A stretch of 64,000 nt of DNA from Nocardia flavorosea (GCF_015477805.1 NZ_JADLQL010000006.1:186001-250000), one strand, 5' to 3'; counted from the stretch's first letter, positions 33,477-42,475 are shown. Notes: a model not told the origin generated them from the sequence alone. Program-made: numbers and translations.

Positions 33477-34316
33477 ATGCGCGTCGGATTCATCGGATTG
33501 GGTAGCCAGGGCGGGCCGATGGCCCGCCGGATCGTCGAGGGCGGCTATCCGACCACACTGTGGGCCCGCCGTGCGGTATCGGTCGAACCGTATGCCGATA
33601 CCGCGGCGAAGGTCGCCGAAAGCCCGGCCGCGCTGGCCGCCGACAGTGATCTGGTGTGCCTGTGCGTTGTCGGCGACGCGGATGTGCGAGAAGTGCTGGA
33701 ACGCACCGACGGTGTCTTCGCCGGCTTCGCCGCCTCCGCCGCCGGACGGACCGAGCGGCCCGTGATCGCCATCCACAGCACCGTCCATCCGGAAACCTGC
33801 CGCGACCTCGCCGAAAAAGCGAATGTACAAGGCATTTCACTGATCGACGCGCCGGTGAGTGGCGGCGCGCCGGCGGTCGAGGCGGGGCGGTTGCTGGTGA
33901 TGGCCGGTGGTGACGCCGATACCCTGGCACGCTGTCTGCCGGTGTTCGGCACCTACGCCGACCCGGTGGTGCACCTCGGTGATGTCGGGGCCGGCCAGAC
34001 CACCAAACTGCTGAACAACCTGCTCTTCACGGCGCATATGGCCACCGCCGTGAGCACTCTGGAACTCGGCGCACAACTCGGGGTGAGCCCGCAGCGGCTC
34101 GGTGAGGTGATCGGCAACGGCAGCGGGAACAGTTTCGCGCTGGGCCGGATCCTGGCGGGCGGCGGATCACTGGATCAGATCGCGCAACACGCCGGGGAAC
34201 TGCTGCGCAAGGATGCCCGGCTGATCAGCGAGCTCGCCGAGACCGCCGGTATCACGCCCGGCGCGGTGCTCGACACCGCCGACGCGACCCTTGCCCTCAT
34301 GGGCAAACCGCGCTGA
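33477..34316 (+). CDS. Beta-hydroxyacid dehydrogenase family (HIBADH-like), first copy
   Basis: A 279-residue NAD(P)-dependent dehydrogenase. GFIGLGSQGGPMARRI (4-19) is the nucleotide site, DAPVSGGAPAVEAGRLL (about 125) the substrate-binding motif, and GQTTKLLNN carries the catalytic Lys (about 180). Oxidises 3-hydroxyisobutyrate-like or 2-hydroxymethyl acids. ATG 33477 follows AGGGAGAA. The two adjacent paralogues (this and 34420) share only moderate similarity, suggesting successive or alternative substrates rather than a recent duplication. Confidence 0.87.
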   Translation: MRVGFIGLGSQGGPMARRIVEGGYPTTLWARRAVSVEPYADTAAKVAESPAALAADSDLVCLCVVGDADVREVLERTDGVFAGFAASAAGRTERPVIAIHSTVHPETCRDLAEKANVQGISLIDAPVSGGAPAVEAGRLLVMAGGDADTLARCLPVFGTYADPVVHLGDVGAGQTTKLLNNLLFTAHMATAVSTLELGAQLGVSPQRLGEVIGNGSGNSFALGRILAGGGSLDQIAQHAGELLRKDARLISELAETAGITPGAVLDTADATLALMGKPR

Positions 34317-34419
34317 ACCAGCGTTGCGGAGAACAGCGGTCGCGAACGGTGCGCACACCCGCGGCCCGAACCCGTTCGGCGCCAGAGAGACCCGGCGTCC
34401 ACGATCGAAGGAGAACCGA

Positions 34420-35214
34420 GTGCGTATCGGATTCGTCGGCGCCGGCCGAATGGGCCTCCCCATGATCGGGCGCCTCGCAGCCGCCGGGCACAGTGTGCGC
34501 GCGGTCGGGCGCAACCCTGGCACCCGCGCGGCGATCGAGGCCGCCGGCGCGGTCACCGTCGGCTCGGCAGCCGAGGCGGGGGTGGACGCGGACGCGGTGG
34601 TGATCTGCGTTTTCACCGACGACCAGGTACGCGCGGTCTGCCTCGACGGCGATCTGCTCGAAACCATGCCGGGCGATTCGGTGCTGATCCTGCACACCAC
34701 CGGCAGCCCCGATACCGTGACCGCGATCGCCGCGGCCGCGGCCGGCCGTCAAGTGGTCGATGCCCCGCTCAGCGGCGGCCCGCACAATATCGCCGAGGGC
34801 GCGATCACGGTGTTCCTCGGTGGCGAACCGGAAGCGGTCGCACGGGCCCGTCCCGTCCTCGTGGCCTACGCCGATCCGGTGTTGCCGGTGGGCGCGCTCG
34901 GTAACGGCCAGCGCGTCAAGCTTGTGAACAACGCGCTGTTCGCCGCCCAGATCGGCTTGGTCACCGACGCGGTCCGGCTCGCCGGGCAACTGGGTCTTGC
35001 CGAATCGGAGGTACTCGCCGCACTCCCCCACGCGAGCAGTTCGAGCCGCGCGGTCCTCAGCGTCGCGGCCAAGGGATCGGTCGCAGCTTTCGCCGAATCC
35101 GTCGGCGATTTCCTCCGTAAAGATGTGGCGGTAGCCCGCGAACTAGCCGACCGCCTGGGCAGCGACCTCGGCCTCCTCGACCCCGCCATCCGCGCGGCCG
35201 TCGGCCCTGCCTGA
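34420..35214 (+). CDS. Beta-hydroxyacid dehydrogenase family, second copy
   Basis: A 264-residue enzyme of the same family. GFVGAGRMGLPMIGRL (4-19), DAPLSGGPHNIAEGAI (about 115) and GQRVKLVNNALF with the catalytic Lys are intact. GTG 34420 follows AAGGAGAA, 103 nt after the first copy. Likely oxidises a hydroxyacid produced downstream of the catabolic block. Ends before a MarR remnant. Confidence 0.87.
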   Translation: MRIGFVGAGRMGLPMIGRLAAAGHSVRAVGRNPGTRAAIEAAGAVTVGSAAEAGVDADAVVICVFTDDQVRAVCLDGDLLETMPGDSVLILHTTGSPDTVTAIAAAAAGRQVVDAPLSGGPHNIAEGAITVFLGGEPEAVARARPVLVAYADPVLPVGALGNGQRVKLVNNALFAAQIGLVTDAVRLAGQLGLAESEVLAALPHASSSSRAVLSVAAKGSVAAFAESVGDFLRKDVAVARELADRLGSDLGLLDPAIRAAVGPA

Positions 35215-35262
35215 ACCACCGCCGCACACCCGCACCGATGTCCGAGCACGCACCGCAATCAC

Positions 35263-35505
35263 GAATTCAGCGGGATGCGGCTGCTCTGCGAAGGGCATCG
35301 AGGAGTACTGGACCGCCGGACCGACGACAACGACCGGCGGCGAACCCTCGTCGCTATCGCCGATTCGCATCGAACGGCGGTAACGACCTGGCTCGGTGGC
35401 GCGGATGGCGGATGGCGCGACGCACTGGGCCCGCTGACCGCCGAGCGGCGCACCTTGGCCGTAACGACACGGCGCGCCTACGAGGAAGCCATCGCTGCCG
35501 GGTGA
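35263..35505 (+). pseudogene. C-terminal fragment of a MarR-family regulator
   Basis: The frame reads ...GVLDRRTDDNDRRRTLVAIAD, the winged-helix 'RR..D.DRR...V' hallmark of MarR proteins, followed by the dimerisation tail (ALGPLTAERRTLAVTTRRAYEEAIA). The N-terminal dimer helix and recognition helix are missing, and no start with a ribosome site is present, so this is a 5'-truncated remnant. It may have regulated the adjacent quinone reductase or hydroxyacid dehydrogenases before truncation. Confidence 0.6.
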
Positions 35506-35639
35506 GGTCGCCCGGCTACGCGGCGATCCCGCCGGGCCGCGGGCACCGGTCCACTTGCCGCCGGCGCAGTCGCCATTGCCACAAACCGATCCGCACCCCG
35601 AGCAGTGCACACGCCGGCATTGTCCTGCTCAGGGACGGC

Positions 35640-36419
35640 TCAGCCGCTTGTATGCAACCCGAAACCGGTGCGGCCCGCTGGTTCGAGTCCCGGTTTCAGC
35701 TGGAGCGAGGGGATCTCGTAATCACCGAAGTTCTGCCGCCGGAACGGGATCGGCTCGGTCGAACCCAGGGTGAGCAGGCGCCGCTCCCATGCCTTGGCCA
35801 CATCCGGGTAGGCCGCCGCGGTCATCCGGTCGGCGCCGTATGTCACGAACGGTGGCAGCACGTCGATGCCCGGATAGTAGAGGATGCCGTGGTGGATCGG
35901 GAACAGCAGATCCTCGACCGGTCCGTTGACTCCGCGGGCGGAGTAGTGCGATTCCTGGCCGCCGATGGTCACCGAGAGCAGCGCCTTACGGCCCGCCAGG
36001 GTGCCTTCGCCGTAGCGCTCACCGTACTTCGTATCGCTGTGCTCGCCGACGCCGTACGCGAAATGGTAGGTGAACACGCGGTCCACCCAGCCCTTGAGGA
36101 TCGCAGGCATCGAATACCACCACAGCGGGAACTGGAAGATGATCATCTCGGCCCACAGCAGTTTCTCCTGTTCGGTGCGAACATCCTGGGTGAGATCTCC
36201 GGTATCGAAGGCCCGGCCCGAATCGCGGACGACCCGCAGCGGGGCCGAGGCGGCGGGACCGTAGTCCCCGGCATCCACCACCGCTTTCCAGTCCATCGCG
36301 TACAGATCGCTCACCCGCACCTCGTGTCCCGCTTTCTCCAGCGTGGTCACCGCGAGGTCTTTCAGCGCGCCGTTGAGCGACTGCGGTTCGGGGTGGGCGT
36401 AGACGATCAGCGTTTTCAT
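35640..36419 (-). CDS. NAD(P)H:quinone oxidoreductase, flavodoxin-like (NQO1/KefF type)
   Basis: A 259-residue flavodoxin-fold reductase. MKTLIVYAHPEPQSLNGAL is the FMN/FAD phosphate site, FQFPLWWYSMPAILKGWVDRVF (about 95-116) is the signature of the NQO/azoreductase family, and SVTIGGQESHYS is the third flavin loop. It makes two-electron reductions of quinones or related electrophiles. It is divergent from an HTH regulator at 36560 of a type that often controls such reductases. ATG 36419 follows GGAG. Confidence 0.88.
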   Translation of the reverse strand: MKTLIVYAHPEPQSLNGALKDLAVTTLEKAGHEVRVSDLYAMDWKAVVDAGDYGPAASAPLRVVRDSGRAFDTGDLTQDVRTEQEKLLWAEMIIFQFPLWWYSMPAILKGWVDRVFTYHFAYGVGEHSDTKYGERYGEGTLAGRKALLSVTIGGQESHYSARGVNGPVEDLLFPIHHGILYYPGIDVLPPFVTYGADRMTAAAYPDVAKAWERRLLTLGSTEPIPFRRQNFGDYEIPSLQLKPGLEPAGRTGFGLHTSG

Positions 36420-36559
36420 CGGAACTCCTCCGGGTCGGGTATCTCCGATCCTGGGTGCCGCGTCGCCCGGCGTTCAGGGTCGCCGCTTCCACCGGACCGG
36501 GCTTCCTGGTATCGGCAGGACCACCCTGACCGACGCCGGCGCGGGCAATACTGGGGAAC

Positions 36560-37405
36560 ATGGACGATCTCGCGGGCTTCCTGCGCACCCGGCGCTCCCG
36601 GGTCGACCCGGCCGCTGCCGGTATCCCCACCGGCAGGTACCGCCGGGTCGACGGACTGCGCCGCGAAGAAGTCGCGCACCTGTCCGGCGTGAGCGTCGAC
36701 TATTACGTCCGCCTCGAACAGGGCCGTGCCACCCAGCCTTCCGAGCAGGTTCTCGACGCGCTCGCCCGCGTCCTCGGACTCGACGAAACCGAACGCGCGC
36801 ATCTCCACCGGCTCGCCCACCAGCGCCGGCGCCGCCCGAAGACGCCGGGCGGGCAGATCCGGCCCGAATTGCTGCGCGTTCTGGATTTAGTCGCCGACGC
36901 ACCCGCACTGATCATGAACCACCGCCTGGACGTACTCGCCGGCAACCGCCTCGCCGAACTCCTCTACGGCCGGGTGATGCCGGGGCTGAACACAGCGCGG
37001 CACCTCTTCTTGGAGGAGGCCGAGCGTGGCCTGTACGCGGAGTGGGAAACCTGCACCCTCGACGCGGTCGGGCATCTTCGCCTGGCCGCGGGCAAGTACC
37101 CGGACGACCCGCGTCTGGTCTCGCTCATCGGGGAACTGGCGGTGGGTAGCGAACGTTTCCGCCGGCTCTGGGCCCGGGCGGATGTCCGCGCCCGCACTCA
37201 CGGACGCAAGGCGTACCGGCATCCGATGGTCGGACTACTCGAACTGCATCAGGAGAACTTCGCCCTACCGGACGAATCGGGTCTGGAGCTACTGGTCCTC
37301 TCCGCTGTCCCCGGCAGCCCCGCCGAGGACGGGTTGCGCCTGCTCGCCGGCCTGGACGCGGACAGCCCCGCGGATTCCACGCCGGCTGCTCCAATGCGCG
37401 AGTAA
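36560..37405 (+). CDS. XRE-type HTH regulator with MmyB-like ligand domain
   Basis: A 281-residue regulator. The N-terminal Xre HTH (about 5-75) includes GLRREEVAHLSGVSVDYYVRLEQGRA, and the C-terminal region (about 105-270), with LIMNHRLDVLAGNRLAELLY, matches the MmyB-like ligand-binding domain (PF17765 type). This architecture is very common in actinomycetes and usually represses a divergent oxidoreductase. The 140-bp gap to the quinone reductase would hold the operator; I found no obvious long palindrome. The ligand is unknown. Confidence 0.88.
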   Translation: MDDLAGFLRTRRSRVDPAAAGIPTGRYRRVDGLRREEVAHLSGVSVDYYVRLEQGRATQPSEQVLDALARVLGLDETERAHLHRLAHQRRRRPKTPGGQIRPELLRVLDLVADAPALIMNHRLDVLAGNRLAELLYGRVMPGLNTARHLFLEEAERGLYAEWETCTLDAVGHLRLAAGKYPDDPRLVSLIGELAVGSERFRRLWARADVRARTHGRKAYRHPMVGLLELHQENFALPDESGLELLVLSAVPGSPAEDGLRLLAGLDADSPADSTPAAPMRE

Positions 37406-37439
37406 TCCCGGTCCGCAACCAGGGAACCGGTGTATGCGT

Positions 37440-38624
37440 TCAGACCTCGGCGCCGGCTTTCGCGTCCGTCCGTCCCCGGGGTAACCCTGGTTCGCGCAGA
37501 TTGCAGAACAACAGTCCGCTGAGCACGGGCATCGCGATCAGCGGTATCAGCGCGACCTGCAACGAGGTGGTGTCGGCGAGGTGGCCGAGGGCGGGGCTCG
37601 CCAAACCGCCGGCACTGACGGTGAGTCCGAGAGTGACGCCGGCCGCAGTACCGACCCGGGACGGCAGGTAATCCTGGCCGAGGGTCACCTGGAGTGAGAA
37701 GGGCACGTAGAGCCCGACCGAGGTGACCGCCACGAACAGATAGACGACCGGGGCCGGTGCCCAGACGATCCCCGCGATCGCCCCGGCGGCGAACAGGTAC
37801 GACCACCGTGCGACGGTCACCCGGTCCCAGCGCGCCGCCAGCGAACCGCCCAGTACCGACCCGATCACGCCGCCCAGATAGAGCACGAACAGGGCCACCG
37901 TGCCCGCCGCCGACTCGCCGCCCGTTCGCTGCCGGACGTATAGGGAAATGAAGGTGCTCAGCCCGACGAAGGCGACCGAACGGAACACCACGGCCAGCGA
38001 GACCCGCACGAACGATGCGATATCGTCGCGCCCGGCGGGCGCGTACTCGTCGAGAACCGCGGACCGGCTCTGTTGCCGCGCCCGCAAGACCGGCAGGGTC
38101 GCCGCCACCCCGGCGAGCGCGGGCACGAGAAGCAGTGGTGTCCAGGCCGATCCCCCGATCGCGACCGTGGCCGCGACCAGTGCCGGCGCCAGCGCGAAGC
38201 CGATATTGCCGCCGGTGGCGAAATACGCCATCGAGGTGTGGCTGTCCCGGCTCGCAGCCCGCGCGATCCGGGCGGCTTCCGGATGGTAGGCCGCCACCCC
38301 GATTCCCGATATCGCCACGCATGCCAGCGTGAGCGGATACGAGCCGGACAGCCCGATCGACGCGATACCGGTACCGGCGACCAGTGTGCTGACCGGTAAC
38401 AGCCACGCCATCGGCCACCGGTCGGTCAGCGCACCGAACAGTGGTTGCACCACAGACGACAGCAGCGATGCCGCCAGCACGATCCCCGACACCGCGGCGT
38501 AGGTGTAGGCGCGCTCGGCGACGAAGAACGGTACGAGCGCGGCCACTGCCCCCTGGTACACATCGACGCAGGCATGACCGGTGGACAGCAGCAGAATGGC
38601 GGGATTTCGGCGCACGACCACCAT
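37440..38624 (-). CDS. MFS transporter, fosmidomycin-resistance (Fsr)-like
   Basis: A 394-residue, 12-helix major facilitator. LLSTGHACVDVYQGAVAALVPFF (about 12-34), the GALTDRWP loop after helix 2 and ISGIGVAAYHPEAARIA (about 105-121) are hallmarks of the Fsr group, whose E. coli member exports fosmidomycin. Substrates of actinobacterial members are mostly unknown. It is divergent from an AraC-type gene (38674) that is frameshifted, so regulation may be lost if the shift is real. ATG 38624. Confidence 0.87.
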   Translation of the reverse strand: MVVVRRNPAILLLSTGHACVDVYQGAVAALVPFFVAERAYTYAAVSGIVLAASLLSSVVQPLFGALTDRWPMAWLLPVSTLVAGTGIASIGLSGSYPLTLACVAISGIGVAAYHPEAARIARAASRDSHTSMAYFATGGNIGFALAPALVAATVAIGGSAWTPLLLVPALAGVAATLPVLRARQQSRSAVLDEYAPAGRDDIASFVRVSLAVVFRSVAFVGLSTFISLYVRQRTGGESAAGTVALFVLYLGGVIGSVLGGSLAARWDRVTVARWSYLFAAGAIAGIVWAPAPVVYLFVAVTSVGLYVPFSLQVTLGQDYLPSRVGTAAGVTLGLTVSAGGLASPALGHLADTTSLQVALIPLIAMPVLSGLLFCNLREPGLPRGRTDAKAGAEV

Positions 38625-38673
38625 GCTCGCAACCCGGCCGCCTGGCGCGCTTCCGATAAACTGCCACCCTGTG

Positions 38674-39449
38674 ATGGAAATCCGCCATCAGCCGGTCGCC
38701 CCGACCCGCGCCCAGCGCCTCGCCTCCGGCGCGCGAATCGACGCCCACCGCCACGACGATCACCAGATCATCTACGCCGGCCGCGGGGTCCTCTCGATCA
38801 GCACCGATGCCGGGACCTGGGTCGCGCCGGGCACCCACGCCATCTGGGTGCCCGCCGGGACCGTGCACGCCCACCGCGCCTACGGCGACCTGGAGTTGCA
38901 TCTACTGGGTCTGCCCGCCGGCGACAACCCACTCGGTCTGACCTCTCCCACCGTGCTGACGGTGGACCGGCTGCTGCGGGAGCTGATCATCGCCTACACC
39001 CGCGACAACCGCGAAAGTCCCGAGCGCACTCGCCTGCGCGCGGTTCTGCTCGACCGGCTCCGCGCCTCAGCCCAGCAGCCCCTGCACCTGCCCAGCCCCA
39101 CCGCGCCGCTGCTACGCGCGGTTTGCGCCGTTCTGGTCGACAATCCCGGCGACACCCGAACGCTCGGTGAACTCGGCCGCGAAGTCGGGGCCAGTGACCG
39201 GACCTGTCACGGCTGTTCCGCAGCGATCTCGGCATGACGTTTCCGCAGTGGCGGACCCAGCTACGCCTGCACCACGCCCTGATCCTCCTGGCGGAAAAGA
39301 CTCCCGTCACGGCCGTGGCACACCGCTGCGGCTGGGCCTCGGCGAGCGCGTTCATCGATATCTTCCGCAGGACGTTCGGCCATACCCCCGGCACCCATCT
39401 GCCCGGCAGAGTTCCGGTCGCCACCACAGCGACAGGAGGCGAAAGCTAG
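38674..39449 (+). pseudogene. AraC-family regulator split by a one-base frameshift
   Basis: The first frame (38674-39237) has the cupin sensor domain (RIDAHRHDDHQIIYAGRGVL near residue 25) and the first HTH helix up to GREVGASDRT. It then shifts and ends CHGCSAAISA. The second frame continues the second HTH (MTFPQWRTQLRLHHALILLA, then VAHRCGWASASAFIDIFRRTFG). One extra C near 39203 (GACCTGTC to GACCCTGTC) rejoins them as one AraC protein of about 255 residues. Either a true frameshift or an assembly error in a C run. Divergent from the MFS exporter, its likely target. Confidence 0.8.
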
Positions 39450-39505
39450 TTCGGCAGCATCCCGGCCCGCATTCTCAGAGCGCTTCCGGTGGCCGGAATG
39501 CTGCC

Positions 39506-39544
39506 CGGTTCAGTGGGACCCGGTTCAGTGGGACCCGGTTCAGT
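39506..39544. repeat. 15-bp tandem repeat, 2.6 copies
   Basis: CGGTTCAGTGGGACC at 39506-39520 and 39521-39535, then a partial copy to 39544 that runs into the stop region of the leftward TIGR03086 gene. Each copy supplies a TGA in the frame of that gene, so the repeat gives redundant stop codons. Confidence 0.8.
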
Positions 39545-40145
39545 CGGATTCGGGCCAGTTCGGGGACCGGCCGAGCATGCGCAGGATTCGGTCGAGTGCG
39601 GAGCCGGCGCCGGTATCCGGGAGCGCGTGCGCGAACGGCGATTCCGGGCTGTCCCGCTCCGGCCCGTCCGGAATCTGCCCGACGATCCGCAGCACCGGAT
39701 CGGCGCAGCCCGGGTCCAGTTCATAATCCTGTCCGGCGGCCCGCGCGAGATCCCAGCCGTGGACCACGTAGTCGACGAGGTGGAATCCGATGGCCTGGTG
39801 TCCGGGCACGGTGACGCCGGGGCCGAATTCCGGCATGGCGAAAAGGCGCTCCGGGACATCGGCGGGCGCGAATGCGGCCAAGACCTCCGTCACGGATTCG
39901 GCGTATTCGGTCGTCGTGTGGGGGCCGGGTGGTCGCGGTTGCCAGCGGGCGAGGTCTCCGGCTTCGCCCCGCGCCGCCGCGGCGAAGCCGCGATGCTGGG
40001 CGGCCATATGCGCCAGTAGCTCACCGATATTCCAGGCAGCGCAGGGGGTCGGCCGGGAGAGCAGATCCGGGGTCACGAGTTCGGCGGTTTTCACGGTGGC
40101 GAGCACCGCGGTGCGGTCGAGTTCACGGAGATCTTCGGTAGTCAT
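39540..40145 (-). CDS. TIGR03086-family (DinB/mycothiol-dependent-type) protein
   Basis: A 201-residue four-helix-bundle protein of the maleylpyruvate isomerase N-terminal/DinB fold. CAAWNIGELLAHMAAQHRGFA (about 35-55) and GFHLVDYVVHGWDLARA (about 118-134) place the three conserved His that bind a divalent metal. Such enzymes in actinomycetes are often mycothiol-dependent transferases or isomerases. ATG 40145 is divergent from a MarR gene at 40312 with a long inverted repeat between them, so MarR control is likely. Confidence 0.85.
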   Translation of the reverse strand: MTTEDLRELDRTAVLATVKTAELVTPDLLSRPTPCAAWNIGELLAHMAAQHRGFAAAARGEAGDLARWQPRPPGPHTTTEYAESVTEVLAAFAPADVPERLFAMPEFGPGVTVPGHQAIGFHLVDYVVHGWDLARAAGQDYELDPGCADPVLRIVGQIPDGPERDSPESPFAHALPDTGAGSALDRILRMLGRSPNWPESD

Positions 40146-40150
40146 ACCGG

Positions 40151-40191
40151 AATAATAAGCAGTCGCACATCATATGTCTATGCTTATTATT
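40151..40191. promoter_or_regulatory. Inverted repeat AATAATAAGCA-N19-TGCTTATTATT
   Basis: Perfect 11-bp AT-rich arms 5 bp upstream of the TIGR03086 start codon, facing the MarR gene. The centre also contains CATATG. Such a position would block transcription of the leftward gene. The MarR protein at 40312 is the likely ligand. Confidence 0.6.
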
Positions 40192-40311
40192 TCCTGGCCG
40201 CGGCCGGTTCTGTGCCCCGGACGCACCCGGGAACCGCACGCGACGCAGGCCCGCCGGCGGGGAACGGGCGGCTCGGAGAATCCGCCGCTTCCCGCCCGGT
40301 AAATTCGGCTC

Positions 40312-40770
40312 ATGGGATCAACGGACCGTCCGGACCTGGCGGCAATGCTGGCACCGCTGACCCGCACGCTCATCGCCATGGAACGCCCCATCCTCGAATC
40401 GCACGGGCTCAGCATGTGGGCCTACAGCGTCCTGGTCGCACTGAGCCGGGGACCCGCGCGCGGGCAAGGGGTGCTCGCCCAGGAAATCGGCGCCGACAAG
40501 ACCCGCATCATCGCGGTCCTCGACGACCTCCAGAAACGCGGCCTCCTCGATCGCACCCCCGACCCGTCCGACCGCCGCGCCCGGCTCCTCGAACTCACAC
40601 CGGAAGGTCACCGGGTCGTCGCGCAAGCCCAGGCCCGGATCCAGGCCGGGGAAGAGCAACAGCTACTGCAGTACCTGTCCCCCGGGGAGCGTGCGGTATT
40701 CCTGCAAGCCCTCCGCACATTGACCGCCCTCCCCGGCGATCATCCCGGCAGCAGCACCGAGTCCGGCTGA
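40312..40770 (+). CDS. MarR-family transcriptional regulator
   Basis: A 152-residue winged-helix regulator. ARGQGVLAQEIGADKTRIIAVLDDLQKRGLL is the HTH, and DRTPDPSDRRARLLELT the wing with the conserved DRR. Helices at both ends form the dimer interface. It is divergent from the TIGR03086 gene, with a long inverted repeat at 40151-40191, so it probably represses that gene and perhaps itself. No cysteines suggest a redox switch. The start at 40312 is the first ATG. Confidence 0.87.
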   Translation: MGSTDRPDLAAMLAPLTRTLIAMERPILESHGLSMWAYSVLVALSRGPARGQGVLAQEIGADKTRIIAVLDDLQKRGLLDRTPDPSDRRARLLELTPEGHRVVAQAQARIQAGEEQQLLQYLSPGERAVFLQALRTLTALPGDHPGSSTESG

Positions 40771-40786
40771 ACAGCGGCCCCGGCGG

Positions 40787-40908
40787 CCGGAAACCGGTGT
40801 GAGCCCTGCCCAGCCTTGGTCCGGCCAGTTGAACCAGCCGGCGGAGGCGGAGGTTCCGCCGTCAGGGTGCAGGGTGGTGCCGGTGAGATACGCCGAGAGC
40901 TGGGAAGA
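40787..40908 (-). pseudogene. C-terminal fragment of an SDR
   Basis: The minus strand reads SAYLTGTTLHPDGG then TSASAGWFNWPDQGW, the C-terminal '(Y/F)(V/L)TG..(L/V)H.DGG' end of an SDR that uses NAD(P). Nothing of the Rossmann core or catalytic YxxxK is present. It is fused directly to the LLM fragment at 40934-41118 with changes of frame, so this is a deletion scar. Confidence 0.65.
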
Positions 40909-40933
40909 CGGGAAGACGGCGCAGTTTGTTCCA

Positions 40934-41118
40934 CTCCCCCTTCCAATGCAGCGGGAGTACGTCGAGCGTTTCGTCGAACAAGGTGTCGCGCTCGTCGAAA
41001 TCCACGCCCAGCGCGTGGAATCACCTTCAACCGCCACCGCGACCTCGCCCAGTGGCCCGGCGTCGAGGATATCGCTGTCGGCGCCGCCCGTCTCCGGGTA
41101 ATGGAAGATGAAGCGCAT
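40934..41118 (-). pseudogene. Deleted LLM-class (F420-dependent) oxidoreductase
   Basis: ATG 41118 has a good ribosome site (GGGAGG) and opens MRFIFHYPETGGADSDILDA, the typical start of actinobacterial LLM-class F420-dependent enzymes. After about 32 residues the frame breaks; another frame continues ALGVDFDERDTLFDETLDVL then PLHWKGE, which belongs about 100 residues later in the family. The middle and the C-terminus are lost. It begins 26 nt after the stop of the upstream acyl-CoA dehydrogenase, so it was once the third gene of that operon. Confidence 0.7.
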
Positions 41119-41144
41119 CACTGCCTCCCAACTGCGGGTCCGCG

Positions 41145-42374
41145 CTAGCGGCCCCGTTTGACCTGGTTGAACGGCACGTCGCGGTCGGCGGCGTATTCCC
41201 GGGGCATACCGAGGACACGTTCGCCGATCACCGTGCGCGCCATCTCGGTACTACCGCCGGCCAGGCTCCAGGCGGCACGGAACAAGTAGTCGGTGCCGAT
41301 CTTGGCGGTATCGAGCGGGTCCCCGGGCGCGTGGGTCGCCGCGTTCGCACCCGCGACCTTCACCGCCATATCGGTTTGCAGCCACGCGTTCTCGGCGCTG
41401 AACAATCGCGTGATGGAACCGGCGGCGGGCGGCAGTTCACCGGCGGCGATCCGGTGCGTGATATGGGCGATCAACTGATCGCGCACCACCATCATCGCGT
41501 AGGCTTCGCCGATATCCTCGCGTACGCGGACGTCGTCGAGCCGGCCGAGGCGGCGGGCTGTCTCGAGGATCGGAGAGTCCTCGCCCCCGAGGTGCGGGCG
41601 GGCGCCGCTCATATACGGCGAGGTCCCGCCGATCGCGGCCCGTTCGTGGTGGAGCAGCCGCGACGCCGCCTCCCAGCCGTTGTCGACCTGACCGATCACC
41701 GCGTCGTCGCCGAGCGTGACATCGTCGAAGAATTCCTGGCAGAACTCGGTGGATCCGGTGACCTGTTTGATCCGCTGCACGGTGACCCCCGGTGCCCCGA
41801 GCGGCACCAGAAACATGGTGAGTCCACGATGTTTGGGCACATCCCAGTTGGTGCGGGCCAGGCAGAGGCCGTAATCGGCGGCGTAGGCGCCGGAACTCCA
41901 GATCTTGGAACCGTTGAGGATCCACCGGTCCCCGTCCCGGTCGGCGCGGGTTGTGAGCCCCGCCAGATCGGAGCCGCCACGGGGTTCGGACAGCAGTTGC
42001 ACCAGCAGTTCGTCACCGCGCAATACCGCGGGAAGATGTTCGCGCTTCTGTTCCTCGGTGCCGAGTTCGAGCAGGGTCGCCGCGCAGATGGACAGGGTGG
42101 GCACGTTCAGGATGACCGGCATCTCATAGGGGTAGGACTCCTTGGTGAACGCCGCCTGGTGCGCCGGGCTCAGACCGAGTCCACCGTATTCCTTGGGAAA
42201 GCAGATACCGGCGTAACCGGCGTCGTACAGCGCGCGCTGTAACGCCCGGGCGCGGTCCCACTCCTCCTTGCTGTCCGGCGGGCCCTGGTCCGGCGGGACC
42301 GGGGGCATAGTGGCGCGCAACCAGCTCCGGGCGCGCTCCCGGAATTCGGGGACGGGTTCCATATCGGTGGTCAT
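41145..42374 (-). CDS. Acyl-CoA dehydrogenase (FadE type)
   Basis: A 409-residue flavoenzyme. It has YAGICFPKEYGGLGLSPAHQ (about 53-72), the FAD-contact QLLSEPRGGSDLAGLTTRAD (about 126-145), the W.LNGSK.W strand, and C-terminal AWSLAGGSTEMARTVIGERVLGMPRE. It should introduce an alpha,beta double bond into an acyl-CoA. Together with the next gene upstream (42476-43624) it forms a pair like FadE28/FadE29, in which two different subunits make one heterotetramer with a roomy site for ring-bearing CoA esters; this is inference from pairing. The operon is read from the operator region at 43663-43698. Confidence 0.9.
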   Translation of the reverse strand: MTTDMEPVPEFRERARSWLRATMPPVPPDQGPPDSKEEWDRARALQRALYDAGYAGICFPKEYGGLGLSPAHQAAFTKESYPYEMPVILNVPTLSICAATLLELGTEEQKREHLPAVLRGDELLVQLLSEPRGGSDLAGLTTRADRDGDRWILNGSKIWSSGAYAADYGLCLARTNWDVPKHRGLTMFLVPLGAPGVTVQRIKQVTGSTEFCQEFFDDVTLGDDAVIGQVDNGWEAASRLLHHERAAIGGTSPYMSGARPHLGGEDSPILETARRLGRLDDVRVREDIGEAYAMMVVRDQLIAHITHRIAAGELPPAAGSITRLFSAENAWLQTDMAVKVAGANAATHAPGDPLDTAKIGTDYLFRAAWSLAGGSTEMARTVIGERVLGMPREYAADRDVPFNQVKRGR

Positions 42375-42475
42375 GGTGTGCCTTCCAGGAGATCCGTAGC
42401 GCTACGCGCGGTAATTCCGGGGCTCGAACGGGACTGGGCGGTGACGCTGTGCTGCCGCCGCTGGGCCCGATCGGC

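Noticed and set aside
33477..35214. Recent tandem duplication of the two hydroxyacid dehydrogenases
   Set aside because: They share only family motifs; the rest has diverged too far for a recent duplication.
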